Below are positions 22,437 through 34,259 of a stretch of DNA of 64,000 bases, in pieces (position 1 is the stretch's first letter; each line of letters opens with the position of its first letter). A model generated the notes under the pieces. It was not told the DNA's origin. It worked only from the letters and a program-made list of their open reading frames with translations, and did not search any database. The DNA comes from Serinus canaria (Eukaryota > Chordata > Aves > Passeriformes > Fringillidae): assembly GCF_022539315.1 (NCBI RefSeq), contig NC_066337.1, forward strand, positions 930,001 through 994,000, in the 5' to 3' direction. The position numbers were made by a program, and so were the translations under genes.

Positions 22437-22832
22437 AATCCAGGAATGGGTTGGGTGGGAAGGGACCTTAAATCCCATCTCATTCTACCCCTGCCATGGC
22501 CAGGGACAACTTCCCCTGTCCCAGGGGCTGCTCCAAGCCCTGTCCAGCCTGGCCTTGGGATCCAGGGGCAGCCACAGCTGCTCTGTGCCAGGGCCTGCCC
22601 ACCCTCCCAGGGAACAATCCCTTCCCAATATCCCATCCATCCCTGCCCTCTGGCAGTGGGAGCCATTCCCTGTGTCCTGTCCCTCCAGCCCTTATCCCCA
22701 GTCCCTCTCCAGCTCTCCTGGAGCCCCTTTAGGCCCTGGAAGATTGAAAGGTCTCCGTGGAGCCTTTTCTTCTCCAGGCTGAACAATCTTAATTCTTTCA
22801 GCCTCTCCTTGGAGGAAAATAATTTCCACATT
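22437..22832 (-). mobile_element. CR1 LINE 3-prime region, the longest CR1 copy here besides 51690
   Basis: Starts with GGAATGGGTTGGGTGGGAAG and runs through CAGGGGCAGCCACAGCTGCT, TGCCCACCCTCCCAGGGAAC and CCCTCTGGCAGTGGGAGCCA to TTTTCTTCTCCAGGCTGAAC and TTCTTTCAGCCTCTCCTTGG. The last two are complements of the CR1 block encoding the terminal part of ORF2 and the adjacent UTR. About 395 bp, minus strand. Confidence 0.92.
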
Positions 22833-25002
22833 CCCTTCCACTGCATCCCCATACAAACAGGGCAGCTGAGATTCCCAGGGCTGCCAGCGGGGAGCATCCA
22901 TGGATTTGCTGTTCCAGGTTAGCCTGGAATGGGCCAGATCCTGCTGTGGTGCTGGGTTGTCCTCTCCTTTCCTGCCAACCCCATCCCAGAGCACCCCTGG
23001 CCTCTGTGTGAGCGCGGCCAGAGGAGATGGGGGGGATGGGAGGGTTGGTGGCCACTGGGGCTGGCAGGAAAGGGTCAGTCAGGGCACTGGGAATAACCCC
23101 AACCCAGTGAGTGTTATTGCAGCCCTTCTGGGTGAGGCCGGGGCTGTGGCGCTGGAGAGGAGTGCTGGCTGCCAGCAAAAATCCTCTTAACAACAATTAA
23201 TGGCACCTAATTACTCTTTCTTTTGTCTTCTATTTAGCAACGGGGCTCAGCCCAGGAAGTCCCCATTTCCACTGCGGGAGTGTTTTGACTCGGGACTGCA
23301 AAGGGCTAATTTCTTACACAAACACCAGCAGCCAAGTCCCTGAGCTCCTGCAGGTCCCCCCTGTGCGCCGGGTATCCCTAGGGTGTCACAGGGACACACC
23401 CTGGACCATCAGCACCCCCCCCCCCCACTGCCGTGTGTCTTGCCATGGCCCGAGATGGAGAAGTTCCCTGCCCAGATCCCTTTTTCCCAGAGTTCTGTGT
23501 CTGTCCCAGAGAAGAGAGCCCCCAGGTCAGAGGGATATGGAGAAATGGCTCTGCTAAGCCAAACCAGCAGCTCCATTCTTGGCTCCTACTGGGAACCAGA
23601 GATAAAACAGGAGAAAAGGGCCTGATCCATCCCTGGGATCCTCTCTGAGCTCCAAGAGCCACAGCTCTGGGATTTCCTGACCCAAAGCTTGTTTCTTTGG
23701 TAGCCCTGGGTGGATTTTTCTTCCTTTAATTTCTTGAGCTGGTTCCTCATCCCATGTCAGCTTTCATCTCTCCTGGCAGTTTCCAGTGGCATCTCTTTTG
23801 TTGTCCTCCTGGGGTAGACAAATGGCCCTGAGGGTGGAATACAGCGAGGTCTGGAGGTCTGGCTGCTGGCACAGCCTTGCTGCAGTCAGGGGTGAAGGAC
23901 TGGGAGCATCTCCCGGGGGCAGAGGAGCACAAGGATCTGCCTAAACTTGGAAAGAGCAGCCTGTGCTGAGCATCAGAGTGGCCAGCACGAGCAGGAAGAG
24001 GTGTCTGGGATGTGGAAATGGGTTTTTTTGGGAAATGGTGAGGGATGACCACAATCCATGCCAGAGGAAAGGCTGCAGGGACTCCCGTGCACTGGAGTCC
24101 CTGCAGCGTGCATGGAAAAGAGGGCAAGAAGTTCTGCTTCCAAGGACTGGGGGTGAAGCAGCATTTGGGGAGGCAGAACGGGGATGAAAATGGGGCCATC
24201 TCTGCCCTGGAACTGAGGGCAGGGCAGTGACCCCTCCTCTGGCACGGACAGGGCACGGGAGGGGACCAGGGCAGGGCAGCGGCCACACGAGCAGACAGGA
24301 AGAGGCAGCTAAAATAAGCGGAGGGGTGGAAAAGGGAGGAGAGAGTATCAGGGAGACAACAGAAAGGTTAGAGAGGAAAGGCAGAGGAAGCGAGCTGAAA
24401 ACAGCCAGGATGTCACCGAGAGGTGAAGCTGCGCCTCCCGCCCAGCGCCGTGAGCAGCCCAGCCCTGTCGTGATGTTCGGGCTGCGTCAGACACACCGAA
24501 ATCTGCCCTCTGGCCTCGCCCTGCCCCCGGCAGCGACCCGGGGGCACCTGGAGATCATCCGGGCTGTCCTTGCGCTGCTGGGGGCAGGAGGCAGGCGGGG
24601 GCAGCGCCTGTGCCGGTCAGGCTGCTCCTGCCCCTGTTTGTTCCCTGCAAAGGACACGCAGCGTGTCGCTGCCATTCGGAAACAAATCCCAAATCAATGA
24701 GCGGCTCCAATCTTTTCTACGTGGGATGTTTTTCATTTCCACGGCTCATGCCGGGGTGGGAACAGCCGCTGTAAGCTTTGCCGCTGCTTCCACCTGACCG
24801 CGAGCCAGCGAAATCCTCGGGGGCGATTTTGTGTTTGCAAACGCGGAGCAGGCTCAGCGCTCAGCCCACAGGTGCCATTACCTCATGGCTGTTTGCTCGG
24901 GCTGGGAATAACCCGGCAGCTCTCGGAGTCAGAGCCCTGCCAGACATCTTTTCCCTGGCTGCGATCCCGGCGGCAGCACCCCAGGGCCGGGGATGGAGGA
25001 GG
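22833..25002. other. Single-copy DNA without a recognised gene
   Basis: No repeat family identified apart from a (C)13 run at about 23418. GC-rich around 24420-24640. A strong polypyrimidine acceptor (TTCTTTTGTCTTCTATTTAG) ends at 23238 and opens a frame of about 100 codons, but it lacks a good donor. Confidence 0.4.
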
Positions 25003-25060
25003 GAGGAGGGAGGATGAGGATGGAGGGTGGAGGATGGAGGGTGGATGATGCTCTTTGGCC
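25003..25060. repeat. GGATGGAGG-type purine repeat
   Basis: Short imperfect GAGGATGGAGGGTGGA tandem repeat in a purine-rich stretch. A second GA-rich run lies at 25450-25475. Confidence 0.7.
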
Positions 25061-26483
25061 CCCAGGCTTTACTCCCATTTCCTGGCTGCCAATCTTGATT
25101 GAACCCCTCGGGCTCTGCATCACGACACGGCCGGGGGGGCTGAGGATGGTGGGCTCGCAGAGCTGCAGCAGCTGGAGGGAAAGGAAGGGGAGAGGAGAGG
25201 AGAGATAAAGCCCCCTCCCCAGCAAGGCTGTGCTGCAGCTGATAAGAGCCCTGCCGGGCTGTAATGGGAGCCCTGGCTGGCTGCTTCCTCACAAAGTCAT
25301 GACTCAGGGATAATGTTCACATCCTCCGAACGGCGAGGGAGCTAAAAATACAACCAGGAAAATGAGAATGAGCGAGCGAGCATGAATGAGAGCGTGAGTG
25401 AGAAATGCACTGGGGAAAAGAGAGAGGAAGCATGAATGAAAGAGCCTGGGAGAGAGAGAGAGGGAGAGTGAAACCAGCCGGAGCCGTCCAAGTTTCCAAG
25501 CTGCAAAGCTCTGCCTGCAATCAGCGCTCTGGCAAAGGCAGCCTGCAGGAATGTAAACGCAGCCCGGGAATTCGGCTTTGCAGGCAGCGCTGCTGGCATC
25601 GCCTCCCTGTCACCTGGGGCAGGGGAACACCCGGTCCAACCGCGGGGACACCCACGGGACCCCTCGTGCCACCTGCACCGGGGTGTCCTGCCCACTGGGG
25701 TGCACCTGAAGGTACAAGGACATGTCTGTGTGTCCATGCACAGATCCAAACCCATTCCAGCTCTGCCATGGATCCTGGGTAGGTTCCCTGGGAAGGAGGG
25801 ACACACCTCTGCCCTCGGTGGGGCTTCTCACCAGGGTGGGGAGCCCTGGGGAGCCCCACTGCCCCCCAGCCCTGTTTCTCCACGTTTCTCCTGTTTCTCC
25901 ATCAATTCTTGTGGTTTTCCCAATACTGCTGAGTCCCTGCCCTCCCCCTGTGTGAGCCCCAGCACCTGCACACAGCCCCGAGCTCGTTCTCCTGGAAAGA
26001 CAAATGATTTTGCCCCCCACCGCTGCCCTCTCATCCCACAGGCATCCCTTTGGAGCTGAAATGTGTTTCACAGATTTATCCCAGTGCTGGGCTTCTACCA
26101 CAGCCCCCCTGGCACTGGGCACTTGCCCCCATCCCCTACAGCTGCCCTGCTGCAGAGCCAGGGTTGGTGAAGGGGCCTTGGACGTGTTCAGGATTTGGAG
26201 ACCCCCCTTTCCTGGAGGAGAAGGTGTATGCATAGCAGCAGGGTTCTGGCTGCTTGGGAAGTGCCTGAAATGCTTTTCTCTCTGGCTTTGGTGGGATTGA
26301 GAGGAATCTCCTGGGGAAAGCAAAGCCCCTTCCATGGAGACTGAGGACCTCAGTTACAGAGAGGATATTCCACCAAAATGCCATTTTCTGGTCTCTCCCT
26401 CACCCTCTTGTGGGCTGGGGCAGGGGAATGGCTGCTCCTGCCTGCAGTGCACAGAGAGGGCTGGCAGGGAATGATCCTGGCAC
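25061..26483. other. Single-copy DNA without a recognised gene
   Basis: No known element. A minus-strand frame of 241 codons (25610-26335) and several plus-strand frames exist. None shows recognisable domains or convincing splice structure. Confidence 0.4.
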
Positions 26484-26928
26484 ATCCCATCCCATCCCAT
26501 CCCATCCCATCCCATCCCATCCCATCCCATCCCATCCCATCCCATCCCATCCCATCCCATCCCATCCCATCCCATCCCATCCCATCCCATCCCATCCCAT
26601 CCAGTCCCATCCCATCCCATCCCATCCCTCCATCCCATCCCATCCCATCCCATCCCATCCCATCCCATCCCATCCCATCCCATCCCATCCCATCCCATCC
26701 CATCCCATCCCATCCCATCCCATCCCATCCCATCCCATCCCATCCCATCCCATCCCATCCCATCCCATCCCATCCCATCCCATCCATCCCATCCCATCCC
26801 ATCCCATCCCATCCCATCCATCCCATCCCATCCCATCCCATCCCATCCCATCCCATCCCATCCCATCCCATCCCATCCCATCCCATCCCATCCCATCCCA
26901 TCCCATCCCATCCCATCCCATCCCATTC
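26484..26928. repeat. Large (CCCAT)n array
   Basis: About 445 bp, close to 88 units, almost pure. Four interruptions are visible: CCAGT near 26600, CCTCC near 26628, and shortened units near 26784 and 26818. The minus strand is (GGGAT)n, four or more G3 runs spaced by two bases throughout. This array produces frames of up to 487 codons on the two strands that are not genes. Confidence 0.97.
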
Positions 26929-27054
26929 CATCGACTTGTTCCAATTATTTCCTCCTGGGGCTTGGGCTGATCTGACACAGCCCCTGGCCTGCCTCTTCCC
27001 TGCTCCTGGATCTCCTTCTGAGCTTCTTTCGTCCGAGGTTTCCCCAGCTGGACC

Positions 27055-27222
27055 AGGCTGGGCTGGGCTGGGCTGGACCAGGCAGGGCTGGGCTGGGCTG
27101 GGCTGGGCTGGGCTGGGCTGGGCTGGGCTGGGCCAGGCCGATCTGGGCTGGGCTGGGCCAGGCAGGGCTGGGCTGAGCTGGGCTGGGCCGGGCCGGGCCG
27201 CGCTGGGCTGGGCTGGGCTGGC
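27055..27222. repeat. (GGGCT)n array
   Basis: About 165 bp of GGGCT units with GGACCAGG, GGCCAGG and GGCCG variants. G3 runs lie on the plus strand, opposite to the neighbouring (CCCAT)n array. A shorter related tract occurs at 39980-40022. Confidence 0.92.
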
Positions 27223-27227
27223 AGAGG

Positions 27228-27487
27228 GATGCCGGAGGGATGCTGCAGGGATGCTGTGGGGATGCTGTGGGGATGCTGCAGGGATGCTGTGGGGATGCTG
27301 TGGGGATGCTGTGGGGATGCTGCAGGGATGCTGTGGGGATGCTGTGGGGATGCTGTGGGGATGCTGCAGGGATGCTGTGGGGATGCTGTGGGGATGCTGT
27401 GGGGATGCTGTGGGGATGCTGTGGGGATGCTGCAGGGATGCTGTGGGGATGCTGTGGGGATGCTGTGGGGATGCTGCGGGGATGCCG
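27228..27487. repeat. 11-bp minisatellite, about 24 copies
   Basis: The unit is GGGGATGCTGT, with a regularly interspersed GATGCTGCAGG variant. Each unit offers a G4 run separated by seven bases, which meets the usual G-quadruplex spacing rule. Three units make 33 bp, so frames show an 11-residue period. Confidence 0.95.
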
Positions 27488-28282
27488 CTGGGTGGGGCTG
27501 GGAGCAGCCGCTGTGCCCAGCCGGGGCAGCGCAGGGCTCTGCCGGAGCCGTCGGTCACACGCTGCCCGTGTTTGACACATCCTCGGGAGCAGCTCTGCAG
27601 TGCTGCGGGGCTGCTGGGACCAGGAGGATGCAGGGCCAAGGCTGAAAGCTGGGGAAAAACGCTCATGGCTGATGGGAATGTGCTGCCATGCTGGCCCCAG
27701 CCCCCGGTGGTGCTACAGCGGCTTTGTGGCAGAGCCCCTCATGATGAGAAACCCCCAGGGACAGGAGGGGCTCTGCCACCACCTAACTGGGATTTACTCA
27801 AAAGGAGCAAATCCAGCCCACCTGGTGCCAAATCCATTTAAAAAGCACAACTCTTCCCCCGTCCCCCAGCCCTCACAGGAACAGGGATGAACACTCCTAA
27901 GCACCTTTTGAGGGCAGTAAATAAGATGGGATTGCTGTTCCCTGAGCTGTGTGGCCACTGCAGGCAGGGCAGGGCATGGGATGCCCGCGGCTCACGGCGG
28001 GACGGGCACGGCCGGGTTAAGCCGAGCCTAAACGCAGATGGGAAGCGAGATTAGCTCCTTCTCCGTCAGTGCTGCCGGCCCGGCGCTCCTCACAAAGGCC
28101 CCGGGGTGAGCCTGGTGCTGATCCAAGGAGCCAATTTTAGAGCCCGCTCTCCGCAGACAATCTCCGATTGTTTGGGCTGGTTTGAAGCTTTTCCCAGCCG
28201 CGCCGTCATCGCATCCTGTGACTTGGCAGGAAAGGCCTCTGTGCACAGCCCCCGCTGCCAAGGAGCCCGTGAGGTGTGACAG
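27488..28282. other. GC-rich single-copy DNA
   Basis: No element recognised. Positions 28010-28220 are CpG-containing and non-repetitive (GGGTTAAGCCGAGCC, CAATCTCCGATTGTTTGGGC), and could be a regulatory or conserved noncoding segment. Inference only. Confidence 0.35.
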
Positions 28283-28516
28283 CGTGGGCTGCACGTCCTC
28301 CCAGGGGCTGCACATCCCTCCTGGGGCTGCACATCCCTCCTGAGGCTGAACATCCTCTCTGGGAGCTGCACATCCCTCCAGGGCTGAGCATCCCTCCAGG
28401 GACTGCGTGTCCCCGTGGGCTGCGTGTGCCCCCTGGGGCAGAGGTTCTGTGATCTTCGTGGAGCAGGGAAGGACAGAGAAGGGCAGGGAAGGACAGGGAA
28501 GGGCAGGGAAGAGCAG
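28283..28516. repeat. Two adjacent short minisatellites
   Basis: 28283-28405 holds about six units of CTGCACATCCCTCC.GGGG (21-24 bp). 28449-28516 holds GGGCAGGGAAGGACAGGGAA repeats. Both are degenerate. Confidence 0.8.
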
Positions 28517-29639
28517 GTTTCTCCAGGCAGGGGATGGCCTGAGACTGGCAGGGGACCAAGCACAGATGTGGCATTTCAGTGCCACCCACAGCGGTGTCGG
28601 GGATGCTGCAGGTGGGTGGAGGTGGCTGCAAGCTGTGGGACACCCCGAGGAGCTCAGCTGGACCATGGGATGCTGGAAAGAGCAGGGAATCTTCTCCTGG
28701 GCTGGGGGAAAAGCCAGCACAACTGAGCAAAACTCCTCTTTCTTTTTCCTGCTAAATAACTTTGGTTTTCCTCCTCCACCATCTCCCTGTGCAGCCCAGT
28801 CCCACTGCACCCCCTTCCCAGCCCCCCTTCACCCAGGCAGATCCAGCCCTGCCCGTGGCTTCTCCCTCTGGCTGTCAGCAGTTCTGCCAGCCCCCTCCTG
28901 GAATGGGAAGTGGCCAAAGCAAGCAGAGATACCTGGACCTGTCATCCACCCACTCCTTGTCTGGACTCAAGATGTTTCAAAGCTCCCCCCTTTCTATTTC
29001 TATCCTCATTGTCATCCTCCTTTGAGAGGAAGGTCTATTATTCCCCTCCTCCTTTTCTCTCTACAAAAATGGGACATTGTTTCTTCTTTCTTTGATTTAA
29101 AAGCCAAAAACAGTTATAGGAAACTGTTCAGCAGATGTTTTACAGTATGAACCTAAAGAAAAAAAATTAAAGAAAAAATAAAAGCTCTTGGATTTTGCTT
29201 GAGGAGCTAAATTTAGCCTAATACTTCCTCCCATTCAGGGTTTGTGTTGGCATAGGCAAGGCGTAGGTTTGAGCACTTTGATTGTAGTATTTATTTCTCT
29301 CATTTTCTGCATCCATGAAAAGCTGGAGCTAATGAAGCCCATTAAGGGAGGAGGTGAATCCAGCCTGAGCTGGGTCTCAGCAAGGTCCCTCTAAGCCCAC
29401 AGGATGGGATTGAAACAGAATAATTCCTCATCCCATCTGCAAGGCTTATCCGTGCCCATGGCAGTGCCCAGGGGGCCAAATGAGATAAAACTGCAGCTGA
29501 GCTTGGTGAATCCTCAGGGGTAGATTTACAGGCACTGAAGGAGCAGCACTGGAGCCCCAGCTCCTCCTGGAGTGCTGGAAAGGGCACTCACTGATTTCTG
29601 GACGCAGCTTCAGCCAGGACTGCCAGAGCTCACCCCACA
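28517..29639. other. Single-copy DNA without a recognised gene
   Basis: About 1.1 kb without identifiable repeats. Positions 29090-29340 are AT-rich and unlike the surroundings, possibly old noncoding sequence. Confidence 0.4.
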
Positions 29640-29893
29640 AGCCTTCCCCAGGCCGGGCTCACCCCACAAATCTTCCCAAAGCTGGGCTCACCCCACAAAT
29701 CTTCCCAAAGCTGGGCTCACCCCATGAATCTTCCCCAGGCCAGGCTCACCCCACAAACCTTCCCAAAGCTGGGCTCATCCCTTAAAGCTTCCCCAGGCCG
29801 GGCTCACCCCATAAACCTTCCCCAGGCTGGGCTCATCCCTTAAACTGTCCCAAAGCTGGGCTCACCCCATAAACCTTCCCCAGGCCGGGCTCC
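29640..29893. repeat. 29-bp minisatellite, about 8.5 copies
   Basis: The unit is built on GGGCTCACCCCACAAATCTTCCC, with CAGGCC/AAAGCT alternation before GGGCTC. Confidence 0.92.
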
Positions 29894-30299
29894 TGCTGAC
29901 TTCAAAAGGCCTAGGATGGGACCAGCTGAGTCCTTCTGGGCAGGGACAAGGACAAGGACAATGTGCCCAGCAGCAGGGTGAGCTCCTCCTGCCACCAGGA
30001 GCATCACCTGGAGCTGGGGCTCTGCACCCAGAGTGGGGCTGTAGGGAGAAATCCCTGCAGGGCTGGGAAAGCTGGCCAAGGACAGCATTTCCACCTGGGA
30101 AATCAATTCCCAGCCATCCATGGGCACCACCATCCCCAGTGCCCACTTGACACAACAGATCCAGGTGAAAAAAGGGAGTAGTCACTCTTGGATCTGTCCC
30201 AAGGGACTGGCAGGAAGCTCAGGCTGTGCTGTCACTGCCTGGTGAGTGCTGGGGTGGCTCCCATCTGTGATACTCTGTGCAAGCTGACCTGGAGCAGAG
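29894..30299. other. Single-copy DNA without a recognised gene
   Basis: Nothing identified apart from a short GGGACAAGGACAAGGACAA triplet at 29942. Confidence 0.4.
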
Positions 30300-30676
30300 A
30301 CTGGTAGGGATTTACTATTAAGAGGCCTCAACGGATCCACAACTCAAAATGGTCACATAATGCATGACCAGTCATGGGGTCTCTCACTTTTATAGATTCT
30401 GCTCCATTTGCATATTGGAGTTCATTGTCCAATTACAGCTTTAGCCCATGCAGTCCCACCCTGCTTGTTTTTCTCTCTTAAATTCACTATTGTTTGTGCT
30501 CTTGGGCTGAGATTTGGATCATTGGTCCTTGGTCCCCAGCTGGAGCAGGAATTGTTTTGTCTCCCTGCTCTGTGCACAGAGCTCACCATCCCCTGATATG
30601 AAGCCCAGACCCACACACTAAGGCAGCACAGAGTCTGAAAAATATAAAATCTAAACCTGAGGCATCCTCTGGGACA
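30300..30676 (-). mobile_element. Solo LTR, minus strand
   Basis: On the minus strand it starts TGTCCCAGAGGATGCCTCAG and includes a CCAAGGACCAATGATCC box. A TCTATAAAAGTGAGAGACC TATA region is followed by a final block ending near GTTGAGGCCTCTTAATAGT. It differs from the other LTR families in the window. The 3-prime edge is approximate. Confidence 0.7.
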
Positions 30677-30984
30677 AGCCTTTGGAGCAGGAGTGCCAGC
30701 CCAGGACACTGCTCCATGGCTCCTTCCATCACCCTTCCTGTGAGCCGGGCTCCCCTTCTCACCCATCCTGAGCCAAAACTGCCATTTCCTGCTGCAGGGC
30801 ATCCAGCTGGAGCTGCCAGCTGTGCCTGGGAATATGCAGGGCAAACCTGGGGAAAAGCTGCAGCTTTTCACAGGTTGGCCCTTTGGTTATGTGCCCAGGG
30901 GTTTGGGTTTGGGCAGGGACCCTGCAGATAGGGACAGATGGGTAAAGCTTTGGAGCTATGGATCAGGCTGCCCAGAGAATCTGT

Positions 30985-31130
30985 CAATGCCCTGTCCCTG
31001 GCAGTGTCCCAGGCCAGGCTGGACAGGGCTTGGAGCCATGGGACAGTGGAAGGTGTCCCTGCCCATGGCAGGTGTGGCACTGGGTGGGATCCTTTCCATC
31101 CCAAACTGTTTCCATGAGTCTATGACTCGC
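30985..31130 (+). mobile_element. CR1 LINE 3-prime end
   Basis: Contains CAGTGTCCCAGGCCAGGCTG, GGACAGGGCTTGGAGC, GAAGGTGTCCCTGCCCATGG and a mutated TTTCCATCCCAAACTG end, finishing with CCATGAGTCTATGACTC. Confidence 0.9.
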
Positions 31131-33390
31131 CAGCAGAATGAACCAGGGGTTATTCAGGGCACAGAAGATTCCTGTTGATGAAGACACAGATCAGAAATTA
31201 GCCCCGAGACCCTCTGCAAACGTCCTTATCCCAGTGGAGAGCCAAAAGGGGTTAAAAGTAAAGTCTGGGCTTGCTCTCTGTTGGGAGTTTTCCATCAGGA
31301 AAAGGCACACTGGGATCTTATTTCCAGAGCTGTGAACCCGGAGTGCCTCCCCTGGCACAGGAGGTGGCACTGGGCACAGGACACGGGACTGAACATGGCA
31401 CTGGGCATCCCCAGCAGGGATCTGAGCTGTGCTCTGGGAGTGGAAATCCAGGCTGTGCTGCCAGACATTAATGGCTTGTTTGTTGTCTAAGAGGGTGGAA
31501 AACCAGAGAAAATCCGAGGCCCAAAGGAGCTGTTTGATTCCAAGAGGGCACTGTTGGTGCAGCCTGTGCTGCAGAGCTGGGAATTACCAAGGCAAACTGC
31601 CCCAAACCCACGGGCTGGGCTCTGGGGGCTGGCAGGATAAAGCTCTGATTCATGGGCACATCTTTGGCTCCTTTCTTTGGGATCTCTCTATGTTACACAT
31701 GCAGACAAGCAGGAATGTCATTTTTTCCAGACTGCTTTTTGCATAAATTAGGATTGTTTGCTGCTCATCAGCTCACCCCGCCGTGACCCCTCCCTCCAGC
31801 CCTCCAGCCCATCCCCCTGCCCTGCTGAAGCCCCACAGACCCAGGCTGGCTCTGGAAGGGGGAGGGCAGGCTGGGCCATTCCCAGCTGCCTTTTTTAGGA
31901 GCTGCACTGAGGGTGGGCAGGTTAGTGAAGCATCCAGAGCAGGCTGTAGGACATCGGGAAGGGTTTTCCCTCTCCAGGGTGGGTGTGCCTGCCCCTGGCA
32001 TCCCCGAGGATGGACCCTGGGATGGGATCATGCCTTTGGGGTTCTGCAGTGCTGCCTGGGGGATGTCAGCCTGGAGCCGGGAAAGCTGCTCGGCCTCGGG
32101 AGCGCTGATAAATGGGAGGCTGCTGCTTCCCCTCCCACCCACACACTTCCACTTTCACTTCACATGTGGGACCCAGCCCTGTAATTCCCAGCCCGGCCAT
32201 AAATAACCCCTGCAGCACCGGCCAGCCACGGGGACAGCATGGATTCAGCCAGAACACGCCTTATTTATCCCCTTTCTTCCTCCAGAGCTCTGGGTGTCCT
32301 TCATGGAGGGGACGTCCCATCCTGGGGATGTCACCTGTGTCCTGTTATCCTCCTCTGACAATCGACAGAGGAGACAAAGGAGAATCTGTCCAAACACCCT
32401 CAGGGCAGCTCAGGAATTAAATATGAAAAGGCACAGCTGTTCCCAAAGCCTAATCCTTGTCACAGACAAACTTTCCTTGACCTGGAACCGTGTGGAAAAT
32501 AAACAGAGAGGTAAAGGACATGTTAATAACTCATTTCCACAGAACCCAGCCTTGCTTTTCTGCTACCGGAATTTTTCCCTCTGCTGCTTCTCCAGGAACA
32601 CGAAGTGTTCATGAAGGTGCAGATCATTTTGCATTGGTTTAGATATGCAAATAAAGCATTGACAAATGCCCAGTTTCTGTTCCACAAGGAACATCTCACA
32701 CCTTCCCTGCCCTATGGGAGAACCAGGATAACACTTCCTTAGCTGAGTGTGTCCCAGGCATTGCTGGGTGCACGGTGGGACCCAGGAGGGCTCAGCTCCC
32801 ACCCTGGCCCTGCTGAGCTTGTGGCACCAACCTCACTGTCCTTGTGTCCGTCAGCTGATGGAGAACACAAAGGTCACTTTGAGACTGGGAAAGGGCCTCA
32901 GGAAAAGGAGAATTTCCCAGGTTTATCAGCTCCCCATGGAATCCACTGCAGACAAATCACTTCATTCCTACACCACCCATGTGCTTTGTCCTCCTTTTCC
33001 CCACAGAGTGGCATTCCTGGTGGGAAGAGTTGTGAGCCATGGAAGGAGAGCCCAGGCATAAAAAGGATGAGCTGAGCTGGGCTGGAGTGGAGCTAGGAGT
33101 CCTGAAATGGAACCTGGGATGACCCCTGGGGAGCAGGAGCTGGTTCAGGGGTCCAGCTGAGACCTGTGCTGGCCACTACTCTTGGGTGTTCTGCCCAGGG
33201 GAACAGACCCCACAAGGCCTCCAAGGCCACCCTGAGTGAGCCAGGTGCAAACCCTGGGCTCTGCCTTTGCAGCCCCTCCTCCAGATGCTGCTCCAGCCCC
33301 CAGCTCAGGGAATGCAGGTTCAGTCAGTGACCATCCAAGTGTTCCCCCAGCACTGCCAAGGATCCACCAGTGACTCTGGGTTTCTCTGGG
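31131..33390. other. Single-copy DNA without a recognised gene
   Basis: No repeat family identified. A CATAAATAACC TATA-like motif at 32199 lies about 40 bp upstream of an ATG at 32240 with a purine at -3, opening a frame of 40 codons or fewer. Judged insufficient for a gene call. Confidence 0.4.
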
Positions 33391-33750
33391 TCGGAATTGA
33401 AGGCACTTGAGACAGTAGTTCATGTCAGGACTCAGGTGTTTATTGTTTCTTATCAGTGAAACAGCCTCACAGCCATGAGTTTGGCAGCAAGGCACAAAAT
33501 GGCCAACAATCTCTTGTTATAGTCTTCTAAGACTAAACTATCCAATTAAGAACTGACACCTGGATTATTTTCCCTTTTAGCCCAATAACTGATCCCTGGA
33601 AGCACACAATGTGGACTTTTCTGCCCAATTACAAAAAGCCACCCAAACCCACGGAGAAGAAACCCAGGACAGCACCCTGTGCCCTCCATCTTGCTTCCAT
33701 CCACAGCACACTAAAAATCCCAAACCCTCAATTTCTCACCCAGTGACACA
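33391..33750 (-). mobile_element. Solo LTR, minus strand (family shared with 16287-16636)
   Basis: Minus strand: TGTGTCACTGGGTGAGAAAT at the start, GTAATTGGGCAGAAAAGTCC, CTTAATTGGATAGTTTAGTC, CAATAAACACCTGAGTCCTG, and CCTTCAATTCCGA at the end. It aligns end to end with the plus-strand LTR at 16287. About 360 bp, no internal region. Confidence 0.78.
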
Positions 33751-34259
33751 CCCACACTGCTCTTTATAATCTATTTCACATTTTCACTGGGTTCCTGTCT
33801 ATCTTGAAGTCTGGGAAACTTTCTCCATGAATGAGGGTCAGAGTCAGAGCTCCCCTGGGGGTCAGGGCACCCCAGAGCAGACACAGAAATATTCCCAATG
33901 CCCTCGGTTTCCACCACTGACATTGTCCCCAGGTGCCACACCCACTCTGTTAAACCCCTCCAGGGATGAGACTCTCATCCTTTTTCACTGCTCAACCCTT
34001 CCCCAATATTTTTGGAGCCACTGCTTGCCAGGAAGGAGGAATTCCAAACCCAGGAGACCACAGCCACCACTCTCTGCTGTCCTCCACCACAGCCAGCCCT
34101 GGGGACACAAAGCTTTGAGATGTGCCCTGGTGTCCTCAGAGAACCGCCAGCAATAAGGAGAATTCCAGCTTCCCATTCATTCCCATCCCAGCTCAACCCT
34201 CACAAGCTGCTGATTATTTTCTGGGTGGGTTTTATGTGGCATTCTCAGTGCAGTGCTAA
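33751..34259. other. Single-copy DNA without a recognised gene
   Basis: No element or splice-supported exon seen between the LTR and the AT-rich block that follows. Confidence 0.4.

Noticed and set aside
26350..27841. 487-codon plus-strand and 438-codon minus-strand frames
   Set aside because: Produced by (CCCAT)n, (GGGCT)n and the 11-bp array; the flanking non-repeat portions are short and unrecognisable.
32199..32365. TATA-like motif followed by a short ATG frame as a mini-gene
   Set aside because: Forty codons or fewer, no splice or poly(A) support and no recognisable peptide.
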